Source: Chloroflexaceae bacterium
Lineage (GTDB): Bacteria; Chloroflexota; Chloroflexia; Chloroflexales; Chloroflexaceae
DNA: 40,367 nucleotides
Reading direction: 5' to 3'
NCBI GenBank assembly: GCA_012032475.1
Contig: JAAUSY010000016.1
Span: forward strand, 1 to 40,367
Under the pieces are notes generated by a model. It had not been told where the DNA came from, did not search any database, and saw nothing but the letters and a program-made list of their open reading frames with translations. This document shows positions 15,499 to 23,975 of this stretch, piece after piece. Position 1 is the first letter of the stretch. The number at the start of each line of letters is the position of its first letter. A program made the position numbers and the translations under genes.

Positions 15499-17583
15499 AT
15501 GCAACCATCTGAACTGACCGTTTTGCGCCGGCGTGTGGCCGAACTGGAGCAGCAGCAGGCGCAGCAAGCCCTGATTGAGGCAACTCTCCGCGAAGAGTTC
15601 CGTCGCCTGAATGATCTGCTGGAGTTCAGCACCGACTGGATATGGGAAATGGATGCCAACACCCGATTCACCTTCGTGAACCCGAAATCCCGTGACCTTC
15701 TGGGCTACGAACCGGCTGACCTGGTGGGCAAAACCCCCGCGGATATCTCACCCCCGGAGGAGCGGCAACGCATGGCGACGGTCATTGTTCCCATTATCCG
15801 TGCTCAACAACCCTTCCGAGGGGTCGAAACGACCAATATCCACCGGGACGGTCAGACGGTGCTGGTGGAAATCAGCGGCATTCCCCTCTTCGACCAGCAC
15901 GGCACCTGGTGTGGCTATCGCGGTGTCACGAGGGACATCACCGAGCGCCGGCAGATGGAAGCTGCCTTGCGCCAGCGCGAAGCCAGCCTGAACGAGGCGC
16001 AGCGGTTGGCGCATCTGGGCAACTGGGAATGGGATATCGCCACCGGGATTCTCACCTGGTCCGATGAGGTGTATCGCATTTTCGGCCACCAACCCCGGTC
16101 GTTCGTTCCGACCTTTGATGCCTTTACCCAGGCTATTCACCCCGATGACTACGCCCTCGTTCAGGAAGCCATTCAACGGTCTCTGACGGATGATGTTCCC
16201 TATGCCGTCCAGTACCGCATTATGCAACCAGACGGCACGGAGCGCAGTGTGTATGCGGAGGGCGAGCAGACCCGCACGGAGGATGGAACCCCGGTGCGGA
16301 TGTTTGGGATTATTCTGGATGTGACCGAACGGGTGCGGGCCGAGGAGGTCGTGCGGCAGCTCAATGCCGAACTGGAGCAGCGGGTCGAGACCCGCACGAG
16401 GGAGCTGCTTCAGAACCAGCAGATGCTTCAGACGGTGATGGATGCGCTGTCGCTGGCGATTTTCTGGAAGGATCGGGACTTTGTGTATCGCGGCTCTAAC
16501 CAGACCTTTGCAACGTTGGCGGGTTTTGGTTCGTCGGCGGATCTCATGGGTAAGACGGACTATGACCTGCCCTGGAAACCCGAAGAAGCGGAGTTCTTCC
16601 GCCTGGTAGACCGCCGCGTGATGGAAACCGACACGCCTGAACTGGATATTGAAGAGCCGATTTTGACGGCCCAGGGAACACCGCGCTGGCTCCGGACGAA
16701 CAAGCTGCCGCTGCACGACCCTGACGGTGCGGTGGTGGGGATTCTGGGGGCATTTGAGGATATCACCGAGCGCAAGGAGGCAGAAGAGCACCTGCTCGTC
16801 TTTCGGGCGATGGCCGAGAGTTCGCCAGATGGCATCGGGTTGGCAGCGCCCGATGGAACCGTGACCTATGCCAATCCGGCCTTTCGGGAGCTGTTCGGGT
16901 ATGGTGAGGCGACCATCGGGATGATCAATGTGTCGCTGTTTACCGAAGAGGACCAGCGCGACCGCATTCCCGCTTTGCTCGAAAAGGTGTTCACCAGGGG
17001 GGCTGCGAGTGGCGTGCTCACCGGCCAGCGCAAGGATGGAAGCACCTTCCCGGCGCTGGTTTCTCCGTCGGTCATTCGGGATAAGGACGGCCAGGTGCGG
17101 GCTATCCCTGCCATCGTGCGCGATATGAGTGAACAGTATCGTCAGGAAGCTGAACGGGCCGCGCTCCAGCAGCAAATTATTGCGGCGCAACGGGCTGCCC
17201 TGCGGGAGCTTTCTTCGCCGCTCATCCCGATTGCGGACCATGTGGTGATGCTGCCGCTCATCGGGGCGGTTGATAGTATGCGGGCGCAACAGGTGATGGA
17301 AACGCTGCTTGAGGGGGTTGCGCAGCATCGGGCGGAGGTCGCGCTCGTGGATATTACGGGGGTGGCGGTGGTGGATACGCAGGTGGCGCATATCCTCGTC
17401 CAGGCGGCGCAGGCCGTGCGTCTGCTCGGAGCGGAGGTGGTGCTGACTGGTATTGGCGCGGCAATGGCGCAAACCCTGGTACATCTTGGCGCAGAATTGA
17501 GCGGCATTGTGACGCGAGGAAGTTTGCAAAGCGGCATTGTCTATGCGTTGGGGCGCAAGCGGTCCTACCAGTTCGGTTCGTAA
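15499..17583 (+). CDS. multi-PAS protein with C-terminal STAS domain (RsbR-like)
   Basis: 694 aa; AGGGA precedes ATG 15499 by 8 nt. A short N-terminal coiled coil leads to PAS1 (about 35-150, DWIWEMDANTRFTFVNPKS), PAS2 (155-275), a helical spacer, PAS3 (310-425) and PAS4 (430-550), most ending in the DITER-type PAC motif. The last 120 residues are a STAS domain with the two Thr-containing motifs of RsbR proteins (LVDITGVAVVDT and VVLTGIG), which are the usual phosphorylation sites of an RsbT-type kinase. There is no transmembrane segment and no kinase domain. It is likely a signal-sensing scaffold of a stressosome or partner-switching system. A fitting RsbT-like kinase is encoded about 16 kb away at 33299; the link is inference. 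No heme- or flavin-binding residue could be assigned. Confidence 0.88.
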   Translation: MQPSELTVLRRRVAELEQQQAQQALIEATLREEFRRLNDLLEFSTDWIWEMDANTRFTFVNPKSRDLLGYEPADLVGKTPADISPPEERQRMATVIVPIIRAQQPFRGVETTNIHRDGQTVLVEISGIPLFDQHGTWCGYRGVTRDITERRQMEAALRQREASLNEAQRLAHLGNWEWDIATGILTWSDEVYRIFGHQPRSFVPTFDAFTQAIHPDDYALVQEAIQRSLTDDVPYAVQYRIMQPDGTERSVYAEGEQTRTEDGTPVRMFGIILDVTERVRAEEVVRQLNAELEQRVETRTRELLQNQQMLQTVMDALSLAIFWKDRDFVYRGSNQTFATLAGFGSSADLMGKTDYDLPWKPEEAEFFRLVDRRVMETDTPELDIEEPILTAQGTPRWLRTNKLPLHDPDGAVVGILGAFEDITERKEAEEHLLVFRAMAESSPDGIGLAAPDGTVTYANPAFRELFGYGEATIGMINVSLFTEEDQRDRIPALLEKVFTRGAASGVLTGQRKDGSTFPALVSPSVIRDKDGQVRAIPAIVRDMSEQYRQEAERAALQQQIIAAQRAALRELSSPLIPIADHVVMLPLIGAVDSMRAQQVMETLLEGVAQHRAEVALVDITGVAVVDTQVAHILVQAAQAVRLLGAEVVLTGIGAAMAQTLVHLGAELSGIVTRGSLQSGIVYALGRKRSYQFGS

Positions 17584-17620
17584 CGTTACTTCCCCTTCCA
17601 GGGTGGTGGGGCGTGGTCGG

Positions 17621-17652
17621 TTTCGGGCCGCACCCGGAGCGCGTGCCCGAAA
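17621..17652. terminator. stem-loop after the PAS-STAS gene
   Basis: TTTCGGGC (17621-17628) pairs with GCCCGAAA (17645-17652), extended by CGC/GCG with one bulge. It lies 38 nt after the stop. No T-run follows on the plus strand, so termination is possible but unproven. Confidence 0.4.
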
Positions 17653-17689
17653 AACTATCAGCCTCCGTTGATCTTATCAGGTTATACTG

Positions 17690-17727
17690 GCATCACTATC
17701 ACCTATCACCTATCATCCATCATCACC
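17690..17727. repeat. intergenic CATCAC/TATCAC short repeats
   Basis: A low-complexity run of 7-8 bp CTATCAC/CATC units lies upstream of the cyclase gene. It resembles the reverse complement of the array at 3672-3716. Confidence 0.6.
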
Positions 17728-17756
17728 CAGGGTTGTGGTGATGGTTCGTATATCGC

Positions 17757-17765
17757 TGGTATAAT
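17757..17765 (+). promoter_or_regulatory. cyclase gene extended -10 element
   Basis: TGG-TATAAT, 51 nt upstream of the cyclase start, without a convincing -35 at 16-18 bp. Confidence 0.55.
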
Positions 17766-17815
17766 AATAATGGTATGGTCGTCAACTGGAAAAGCAAGAG
17801 GGGGGAACCAGACCA

Positions 17816-18934
17816 ATGTTTCGTCTCTTCAAGCGGCGTCCTGACCTCCGCGATGTAGCCGCCAGCCTGGAACCGCACGCCATCGCCGCGGACCTGGACC
17901 TGATCAAACGGTTGGTCGCATTTCTCGAAACCGCCGAGGATTACGAGGTATTTCATTGTAACCCGCGCTACCTGGCCGAACGCCTGGAACAACCGGACCG
18001 AACGGTGCTGAAGCTGCTCATGGCTGCCCTCTACGAAGGCATTATCACCCTGCACTGGGAGGTACGCTGCCCGGCCTGTGGCGGCATAGACGGTCAGCAT
18101 GGTTCCCTGCATGATCTCCACCATGATACGGACTGCCCGGCCTGTGGCAACCACTTTTCGCCCCACCTCGATGACGAAGTCCACATCACCTTCAGCATCC
18201 ACCGCCGGCTGCGAAACCTGCCCGCCCGGGCCGACGATCCGGCGTTTCGGGCGACGATTGATGCCCGCCTGGGACCAACCCACGGCCTGTCGCTGCTCAC
18301 CCTACCCGACTTCCAGCGCCTCTTCCCCCAACAACGACTGCTCCCCAACGAAAGCCTGGATGTCACACGGGTGTCGCTCATCTTCACCGACCTGGCAGGT
18401 TCTACCGCGATGTATGCCCGTCGTGGTGACCCCCGTGCCTACTACCTGGTCCGGCTCCATTTCGATGAACTGTTCCGAGTGGCCGATGTTCATGGCGGGA
18501 CGGTCGTCAAAACCATTGGCGATGCCATTCTTGGTGTCTTCCAGACCCCCCTTGAAGCCATGCAAGCCGCTCTGGAGATGCAGCACGCGATTGACACGCT
18601 GAACCAGCGCTACTTTCTGGTTGATGAAGAGCGCCTCATTCTCAAGGTCGGTGTTCACAGCGGGCCATGCCTCAGCGTCACCCTCAATGACCGCCCCGAC
18701 TATTTTGGTACCACCGTCAACACCGCGGCACGGGTGCAGGGGCTTTCGGTCGGGAGCGACCTGGTCTTCACCGAACCGGTGCGGACCAACCACCAGGTTC
18801 AGGCGTTCTTGCAACGCCACCTCAACGCTCATCCCCTGGAAAGCCGCTCGGTTCTGCTCAAAGGCATGATCGAGGAACAGCAGGTCCACCGCCTGGTTCT
18901 GCCACACGGTGCCATGGCGGAATCCCAGGCATAG
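17816..18934 (+). CDS. class III nucleotide cyclase with N-terminal zinc-ribbon region
   Basis: 372 aa; a GGGGG-rich site lies about 10 nt before ATG 17816. The first 90 residues are helical and resemble a winged-helix fold (RYLAERLEQPDRTVLKLLMA). Paired CPACGG and CPACGN motifs (about residues 84-110) then look like a zinc ribbon. The catalytic domain occupies about 180-345. Its metal-binding aspartates are D192 (IFTDLAGST) and D236 (KTIGDAILG), with a Lys in GGTVVKTIGD at the base-recognition position and the NTAARV motif supplying Asn/Arg for transition-state binding. All catalytic residues appear present, so it should be active as a homodimer. cAMP is the likely product but cGMP is not excluded. 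Soluble; no neighbour fixes its input. Confidence 0.88.
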   Translation: MFRLFKRRPDLRDVAASLEPHAIAADLDLIKRLVAFLETAEDYEVFHCNPRYLAERLEQPDRTVLKLLMAALYEGIITLHWEVRCPACGGIDGQHGSLHDLHHDTDCPACGNHFSPHLDDEVHITFSIHRRLRNLPARADDPAFRATIDARLGPTHGLSLLTLPDFQRLFPQQRLLPNESLDVTRVSLIFTDLAGSTAMYARRGDPRAYYLVRLHFDELFRVADVHGGTVVKTIGDAILGVFQTPLEAMQAALEMQHAIDTLNQRYFLVDEERLILKVGVHSGPCLSVTLNDRPDYFGTTVNTAARVQGLSVGSDLVFTEPVRTNHQVQAFLQRHLNAHPLESRSVLLKGMIEEQQVHRLVLPHGAMAESQA

Positions 18935-19007
18935 CCACCGGCGACGCGGGATAGCTCAGCACCGTAGGGAGTAAATGGCCGGCAGAGGGAGCAGAGCCAC
19001 CCGGCGC

Positions 19008-19301
19008 TCAGGCCGCGGCGCGGTCGGGGGTGGGGGGTAGGGGGGTGAGGCGGGGGAGGGGCGCTTGCTCTTCCGTCCCTGGAAGCGAGAGATGCGCCCA
19101 TTCGGGACGGTCGGAACATGCCTGCACCAGGCACAGCGCTTCGCACCACGCCCTGGTGGTGGCTTCGAGAGCCTCCAGGAGCGTATCCGTATAATCCAGC
19201 AAGTCAAGGGTCCCCTTCGCCAGCACCTCCTGGTTGGGGTCAGCGGTTTCCACCATCTCCTGGGCCAGTTGACGCAGCTGACTCTGTCGAGTTTCCTTCA
19301 T
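19008..19301 (-). CDS. small helical protein of unknown function
   Basis: 97 aa from ATG 19301. In-frame upstream starts at 19325, 19388 and 19493 are possible and none has a strong ribosome site. The core (ETRQSQLRQLAQEMVETAD, then TLDLLDYTDTLLEALEATT) is strongly helical; the C-terminus is Pro-rich and ends in Ala. No catalytic motif, signal peptide or membrane segment is visible and I do not recognise the family. It is convergent with the cyclase gene and divergent from glnA. Codon use resembles neighbouring genes, which supports it being real. Confidence 0.55.
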   Translation of the reverse strand: MKETRQSQLRQLAQEMVETADPNQEVLAKGTLDLLDYTDTLLEALEATTRAWCEALCLVQACSDRPEWAHLSLPGTEEQAPLPRLTPLPPTPDRAAA

Positions 19302-19443
19302 GCCTGAACCGTTTCTTTGTCGCATATCATCACGATAACGAGCAGAACCATTCCCTTCAGGATAGCCGAAATCAGCGACTCGCGCCATCGGGGAAAACCT
19401 GAAAAACCCCCGCAGACGCCCCTGATACCCGGTGCGGGTCGTG

Positions 19444-19450
19444 TATAATA
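19444..19450 (+). promoter_or_regulatory. glnA candidate -10, possibly bidirectional
   Basis: TATAAT at 19444-19449 on the plus strand, 147 nt before glnA. The opposite strand reads TATTAT at 19445-19450, which could serve the small divergent gene. No good -35 on either strand. Confidence 0.4.
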
Positions 19451-19596
19451 GGAACGATATCTGAATATCTCTCAATGCCTTTGTCGGCAGCACAGGGTTG
19501 ATGGGTGTCGGGTGGACGGTTGGTCATTGAATAGGATAGTTATAGGATAGATGAACGGACGGTGCGAGTCTGGCAGGGTAGGGGAAGAGCAGCACT

Positions 19597-20933
19597 ATGA
19601 GTGAAGACAGGCAAACGGAAATCGTCAAGCAGGCATTTGCGGAACAGGTTGAGTTCATCAATCTGCAATTTATTGACATCCTTGGGACGGTCAAAACGGT
19701 CACCATCCCGATGCAACGCCTGGAAGATGCCATCGAACACGGGGTGTGGTTCGATGGGTCGTCCATCGAAGGGTTTGCGCGGGTGGCCGAAAGTGACATG
19801 TATCTCGTGCCAGACCTGGCAACCTACCGGAAGGTCCCCTGGGACCGCGGATATGGAGGAACAACCGCCAGCCTGATATGTAACGTGTATACCCCCGACG
19901 GTCGCCCCTTTGCGGGGGACCCGCGCTACGTGCTCACGCGGGCGCTCCAGCAGGCCACCGAGATGGGGTATATTTATGAGGTCGGGCCAGAGTTGGAATT
20001 CTTTCTCTTCCGTCAGGGTCCCGACCGGATGGTCCACCCGGTCCCCCATGACCAGGCGGGCTATTTCGATTCGTCGCCCGACCGGGCGACCCACGTGCTG
20101 AACCAGATTGTCCGGGCGCTCCAGGAGGTGGGCATCGAGGTTGAGGCCAGCCACCACGAGGTTTCGGCCGGGCAATATGAAATAGACCTGCGCTACCACG
20201 GAGCGCTTCAGGCCGCCGATAGTGGCATCATCTCGCGGATCGCGGTCAAGGCCATTGCCCAACTCAACGACCTCTACGCAACGTTCATGCCCAAGCCACT
20301 GGTTGGCATCAATGGGAATGGGATGCACGTGCATCAGAATCTGGCCGATAGTGTGACCCGAAAGAACGTCTTCTTCGACCCCGATGACCCCTACAATCTC
20401 TCGAAGCTGGCGCGGCAGTTCATTGCGGGGTTGCTGGATCATGCCGCTGGCATGATTGCCATCCTGGCCCCGCTGGTCAATTCCTACAAGCGCCTGGTGC
20501 CCGGCTACGAGGCCCCGGTCTACCTGAGCTGGGGACGAACCAATCGTTCGGCCTGGTGCGGGTTCCATGCACCAGTGTCGGTCGGGCGCAATCCATGCGC
20601 GTGGAACTTCGCTGCCCGGACCCCTCGTGCAACCCCTACCTGGCGTTCGCGGTGATGCTGGCCGCCGGGTTGGATGGGATTGCCCGGCAGCTTCCCCTGG
20701 GCGAGGCCGCCGAAGAAGACCTGTTTCAGGTAGACCCCCGTGCGCTTGGCCTGGAAGTGCTGCCGGGGTCGCTCGGCGCAGCGTTGGAAGCGTTACAGGA
20801 GGATAAGGTCGTTCAGGCAGCGCTTGGACCCCATGTGTATGAGCGGTTTCTCGATGCGAAAATCCAGGAGTGGGACGACTACCGCACCTATGTGTCGCAG
20901 TGGGAGGTTGACCGCTACCTCCCGGTCTTCTGA
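19597..20933 (+). CDS. glnA: glutamine synthetase type I, interrupted by a one-base frameshift
   Basis: ATP-dependent ligation of ammonia to glutamate. ATG 19597 opens a frame with the GSI signatures WFDGSSIEGFARV, GPELEFFLF, SAGQYEIDLRY, NGNGMHVHQN and NSYKRLVPGYEAPVYLSWG. After TNRSA (about 20551) the product continues only in another frame: VRVPCTSVGRAQSMRVELRC (in pieces, VRVPCTS and SMRVELRCPDPSCNPYLAF) to a stop at 20933. One missing C at 20552-20553 (GCCTGG in place of GCCCTGG) restores a 445-aa protein, the normal GSI length. The Arg after DGSSIEGF matches the feedback-sensitive GSI-alpha type, and no adenylylation region is obvious. An intact remainder with normal codon use suggests a sequencing error more than a pseudogene. 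Confidence 0.93.
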
Positions 20934-20959
20934 ACGCTGAACGGGGATTATCTTGAATC

Positions 20960-21595
20960 CTATCCGGGGCGTGACTGGAGTTTGTAGTAGAGGCTGGTGG
21001 CCTCGGTGCGGTTGTTGACGTTGAGCTTCTGGTAGATGTTCTGGAGATGAAACTTGACGGTGTTCTCGCTCACGCTCAACTGCTGGGCAATCTGGACATT
21101 GGTCAGCCCCTGCGCCACGAGCGCCAGCACCTCTGCCTCACGCTCCGAGAGGTCGGTCAGGGAAATTTCGGGGCGCTGGCGCTGCGTGCGCAACCAGCGA
21201 CGGGCCGCCTGGGGAAACACTAGGTGCCCGCGATAGACCTGACGAATGCTATCAATGGTTTGCTGGGGCGGCTCCGTCTTGAGCGCAAAACCATCGGCCT
21301 CTTTCTCCAGTGCCGCCTGAATGGAGTCGCCATCGTTGAAGGCCGAGAGGACCAGTACCTTGCCCGGCAGCCCTTCGGCCCGCAAGCGCTCCAGGCAGGT
21401 CAACCCATCCATAGTCGGCATCCGCACATCCAGGACGATGACATCGGGCTTCAGGGTGCGCACAGCTTCTAACACCTGCGTTCCATCATTGACCGTGCCG
21501 ACCACCTCAATATCGGCTTCGGACTCCAGGAGCGACCGCAGCCCCTCAAGCACCAGGGCGTGGTCGTCGGCCAGCACTATTCGGATGGGAGCCAT
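20960..21595 (-). CDS. NarL/LuxR-family response regulator
   Basis: 211 aa. The receiver domain (1-120) has the acidic pair D10-D11, phospho-acceptor D56 (VIVLDVRMP), Ser/Thr in VLVLSAF and Lys in FALKTEPP. The output HTH (about 146-205) reads LSEREAEVLALVAQGLTN and VSENTVKFHLQNIYQKL. Encoded 24 nt after the histidine kinase at 21620, its probable partner in one operon. Convergent with glnA with only 26 nt between the stops, which could mean shared termination; no clear terminator is visible. The sequence does not reveal its regulon. Confidence 0.93.
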   Translation of the reverse strand: MAPIRIVLADDHALVLEGLRSLLESEADIEVVGTVNDGTQVLEAVRTLKPDVIVLDVRMPTMDGLTCLERLRAEGLPGKVLVLSAFNDGDSIQAALEKEADGFALKTEPPQQTIDSIRQVYRGHLVFPQAARRWLRTQRQRPEISLTDLSEREAEVLALVAQGLTNVQIAQQLSVSENTVKFHLQNIYQKLNVNNRTEATSLYYKLQSRPG

Positions 21596-21619
21596 GGTCT
21601 CATCCTCTCCGGGGCCGGG

Positions 21620-22348
21620 TCATCGGTATGGAACGACGACGCGCACCCAGGTCCCAACCCCGACGGTACTTTCAATTTCAAACGTCCCTCCAAGAATTTC
21701 GACTCGTTCCCGCATGCCGGTCAAGCCGAAGCGAATGCCCTCTTGCTGTTCGAGCACCCTCGTCACATCGAACCCACACCCGCGGTCGGCAACCTCCATC
21801 GTGATGGTCTGGGCATCGCTGTGGAGGGTGACCAGGTGCTCCTTCACGCTGGCATGGCGCGAGGAGTTTGAGAGCGCTTGCTGGAGCACCCGGTAGAGTG
21901 CAATCTTCACCGGGAGGGGCACATCGGGCAGCGACCCCTGAAGGTCAATCGTCACGGCGTGGCCGGTCAGTTCCTCGTGCTGGATAACCAGGCCATCCAG
22001 CACGGCGAGCAGCGTCCGCCGTTCGAACTCCGGAGGGCGGAACATCCCCATAAACGTTCGAATTTCATTGAGCGCGTGTTCGAGCAGCCCGATAGATTTT
22101 CGCAGCCGCTCAAGGTTCTGCGCGCTCTCCTCCCCATCCTCTTCGCCCTGCTGCTCTCGTTGCCGCAGGTGCCGCTGAACGATATTCAGCTGCGAGAGCG
22201 CTGCAAAGATATGCTGGACCGGACCGTCGTGGATATCGAGGATAATGCGGCCAATCTCGTGCTCTGCGATTTGCAGCAACTGCCCCGGTAGTTCGTAGTT
22301 GTGGTTGTGCTCCTCGCTGCGGTCGGGGGACATCGGGGTTTCGGTCAT
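21620..22348 (-). CDS. cytoplasmic histidine kinase, HisKA_3 type
   Basis: 242 aa. No sensor or membrane segment. The H-box has H40 (ILDIHDGPVQHIF), followed by a dimerisation helix interrupted by a Gln/Glu-rich stretch (QREQQGEEDGEE). The HATPase domain follows with QQALSNSSRHA (N-box), DRGCGFD (G1) and FGLTGMRERVEILGG (G2), ending in GTWVRVVVPYR. NarL-type kinases this short usually receive their signal from another protein. The regulator at 20960 follows by 24 nt, making a complete two-component pair. A GGTATAAT element on the minus strand (22389-22396) may be its promoter. Confidence 0.9.
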   Translation of the reverse strand: MTETPMSPDRSEEHNHNYELPGQLLQIAEHEIGRIILDIHDGPVQHIFAALSQLNIVQRHLRQREQQGEEDGEESAQNLERLRKSIGLLEHALNEIRTFMGMFRPPEFERRTLLAVLDGLVIQHEELTGHAVTIDLQGSLPDVPLPVKIALYRVLQQALSNSSRHASVKEHLVTLHSDAQTITMEVADRGCGFDVTRVLEQQEGIRFGLTGMRERVEILGGTFEIESTVGVGTWVRVVVPYR

Positions 22349-22424
22349 CGGGTCAACTTCCGCTCGCCTGTGATATGGTATTCCTATGATTATACCGCAT
22401 GTTGCGACTATCGAGAAATGAGAA

Positions 22425-22454
22425 TCGACAATCGTTCGTGAACCATGCTATAAT
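22425..22454 (+). promoter_or_regulatory. tig promoter
   Basis: -35 TCGACA (22425-22430), an 18-nt spacer and -10 TATAAT (22449-22454) with an upstream TGC. It gives a leader of about 120 nt before the preferred tig start. Confidence 0.6.
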
Positions 22455-22578
22455 GGGGCGCAGAGGAGCAAGAAACATTGGGATGCATTGGAAAAAAGAT
22501 GGGAAAGAAGAAAGGAGGGCGCGGGTTCTTCCACGGTCGTTGAAATGAGACGGCGTGGCTTTCCACCGCGCAGGGCTG

Positions 22579-23913
22579 GTGAAGGTTACCAAAGAAAAGT
22601 TGCCCCGGAGTGTGGTCGCATTCGACATAGAATTGGATCATGACCAGGTTGAGAAAGAGTTGGACCGCGTTGCCCGTCGGTTGTCGCAAAAACACACCAT
22701 CCGAGGGTTTCGCAAGGGGAAGGCCCCCCGTTCGGTCATCGAAAGCCACTTTGGGCGTGAAACTCTTTTTGAAGAAGCCTCCAACGAATTGATTGAGCAG
22801 TCTATTCAGGAAGTCTTGAAGCAAGAACACCTGACTCCCATTGGTCAAGTTCAGATAGAATCCGTTCAGCTTGCCGAAACCTTGCGCTTCCGGTTCACCG
22901 TGCCCGTTGCCACGGCCATGGTCTTGCCAGACTATTACCAGGTTCGTATTCCGCTCGAAGTTGCGATGGTCACCGATGAGATGGTGCAGCGGGCGATGAG
23001 CAATCTTCGGGAGAAGCATGTGGCGCTGCTGGAGGTCGAAGAGCCGCGCCCGGCTCGTCAGGGCGACCAGCTCATGGTGCGGATGGCAATGTTTGACGGG
23101 GACCGACCCCTGAACCAGCCGGAAGAAGGCCAGGAATTGCCCCAGACGACGCTCCTGCTGGAGCCGGACCGTCTGGTGGACGAGGTGTATGCGTGTCTGG
23201 TGGGGGGCCGGGCGGGGGAAACGGTTGAAACCACGGCGCGGATGCGAGATGACTATACCAATGAAAAGCTGCGCGGGAAGGATGTTACCTTCAAGATAGA
23301 GATTGTCGGGCTGCATGAGCGGTTTCTCCCCTCCTGGGAGGAGTTGCCCGACCTGGAGGGCGTGGAAGAAGGCCTGGAAGGGCTGCAAAAACATGTTCGT
23401 GAGAATCTGGAGAACGCCGCTCATCAAGCCGCGGTGCAGCGCGTGGTTGACCAGTTCGTCGCCTACCTGGTGGAGCAGACCGATTATGACGTTGCGGAGG
23501 TGATGGCTGCCAGGGTTGCCGAGCAGTTGCTCCACGAAGAAGAACAGGATCTGGCGCGGGTTGGTCTGACGATGGAACAGGTGCTTGAGCGCCAGGGTCA
23601 GACGCGTGAGCAGGCCATTCAGCGGTTGATACCTCTGGCAGAAAAGCAGTATCGGACCACCATGGTGCTCTCGAAGTTCATTGAACAGGAGCGACTGTCG
23701 GTGAGCAACAGCGAAGTCCGAGAAGAAATCAAGGAAATTCTGCGCGGGCACCGCGAAGAAGAACGCAACTATATCCGGAAGCAGCTCTCAGGACCCCACC
23801 GCGAAATGGTGGCTCAGGCGTTGCTCGACCGAAAGCTGCGGGAGCGGATTGTGGAAATTGTGGCGGCGGAAACGGATGTAACTGGGGAAGCCGGGGGAAG
23901 CCGGGGCAGTTGA
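22579..23913 (+). CDS. tig: trigger factor
   Basis: 444 aa from GTG 22579. Ribosome-associated chaperone and prolyl isomerase that meets nascent chains at the exit tunnel. The frame opens only after an in-frame TGA at 22546. GTG 22555 would add MAFHRAGL, whereas family members begin at VKVTKEKLP, so GTG 22579 (with AGGG nearby) is preferred. The ribosome-binding domain has the GFRKGKAPRSVIESHFG signature loop. The PPIase-like central domain (about 150-240) and the helical C-terminal arms follow (FIEQERLSVSNSEVREEI). Odd point: a perfect AAGGAGG (22512-22518) lies too far upstream to serve either start. First gene of the classic tig-clpP-clpX order. Confidence 0.94.
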   Translation: MKVTKEKLPRSVVAFDIELDHDQVEKELDRVARRLSQKHTIRGFRKGKAPRSVIESHFGRETLFEEASNELIEQSIQEVLKQEHLTPIGQVQIESVQLAETLRFRFTVPVATAMVLPDYYQVRIPLEVAMVTDEMVQRAMSNLREKHVALLEVEEPRPARQGDQLMVRMAMFDGDRPLNQPEEGQELPQTTLLLEPDRLVDEVYACLVGGRAGETVETTARMRDDYTNEKLRGKDVTFKIEIVGLHERFLPSWEELPDLEGVEEGLEGLQKHVRENLENAAHQAAVQRVVDQFVAYLVEQTDYDVAEVMAARVAEQLLHEEEQDLARVGLTMEQVLERQGQTREQAIQRLIPLAEKQYRTTMVLSKFIEQERLSVSNSEVREEIKEILRGHREEERNYIRKQLSGPHREMVAQALLDRKLRERIVEIVAAETDVTGEAGGSRGS

Positions 23914-23938
23914 ATTGACCCGGAGATAGCGGTATACT
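23910..23938 (+). promoter_or_regulatory. clpP promoter overlapping the tig stop codon
   Basis: -35 TTGAAT (23910-23915), a 17-nt spacer and -10 TATACT (23933-23938). It allows clpP-clpX to be transcribed apart from tig. Confidence 0.65.
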
Positions 23939-23975
23939 GTGGAGTAAGGAACGGCATAGATATGGGAGGATGTGC

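Noticed and set aside
15748-17529. 593-codon open frame antisense to the PAS-STAS gene
   Set aside because: Same reason: sense-strand PAS and STAS signatures are clear, the antisense product is His/Arg-rich noise.
18951-18990. tRNA-like start (GCGGGATAGCTCAG) after the cyclase gene
   Set aside because: Only the acceptor/D-arm resemblance is present; no anticodon arm, T-loop or matching 3' acceptor strand can be found.
22545-22560. ATG at 22545 as the trigger factor start
   Set aside because: It is out of frame with the conserved protein and the correct frame has a stop at 22546-22548.
22408-23751. 447-codon open frame antisense to tig
   Set aside because: The sense strand is a complete trigger factor; no family features in the antisense product.
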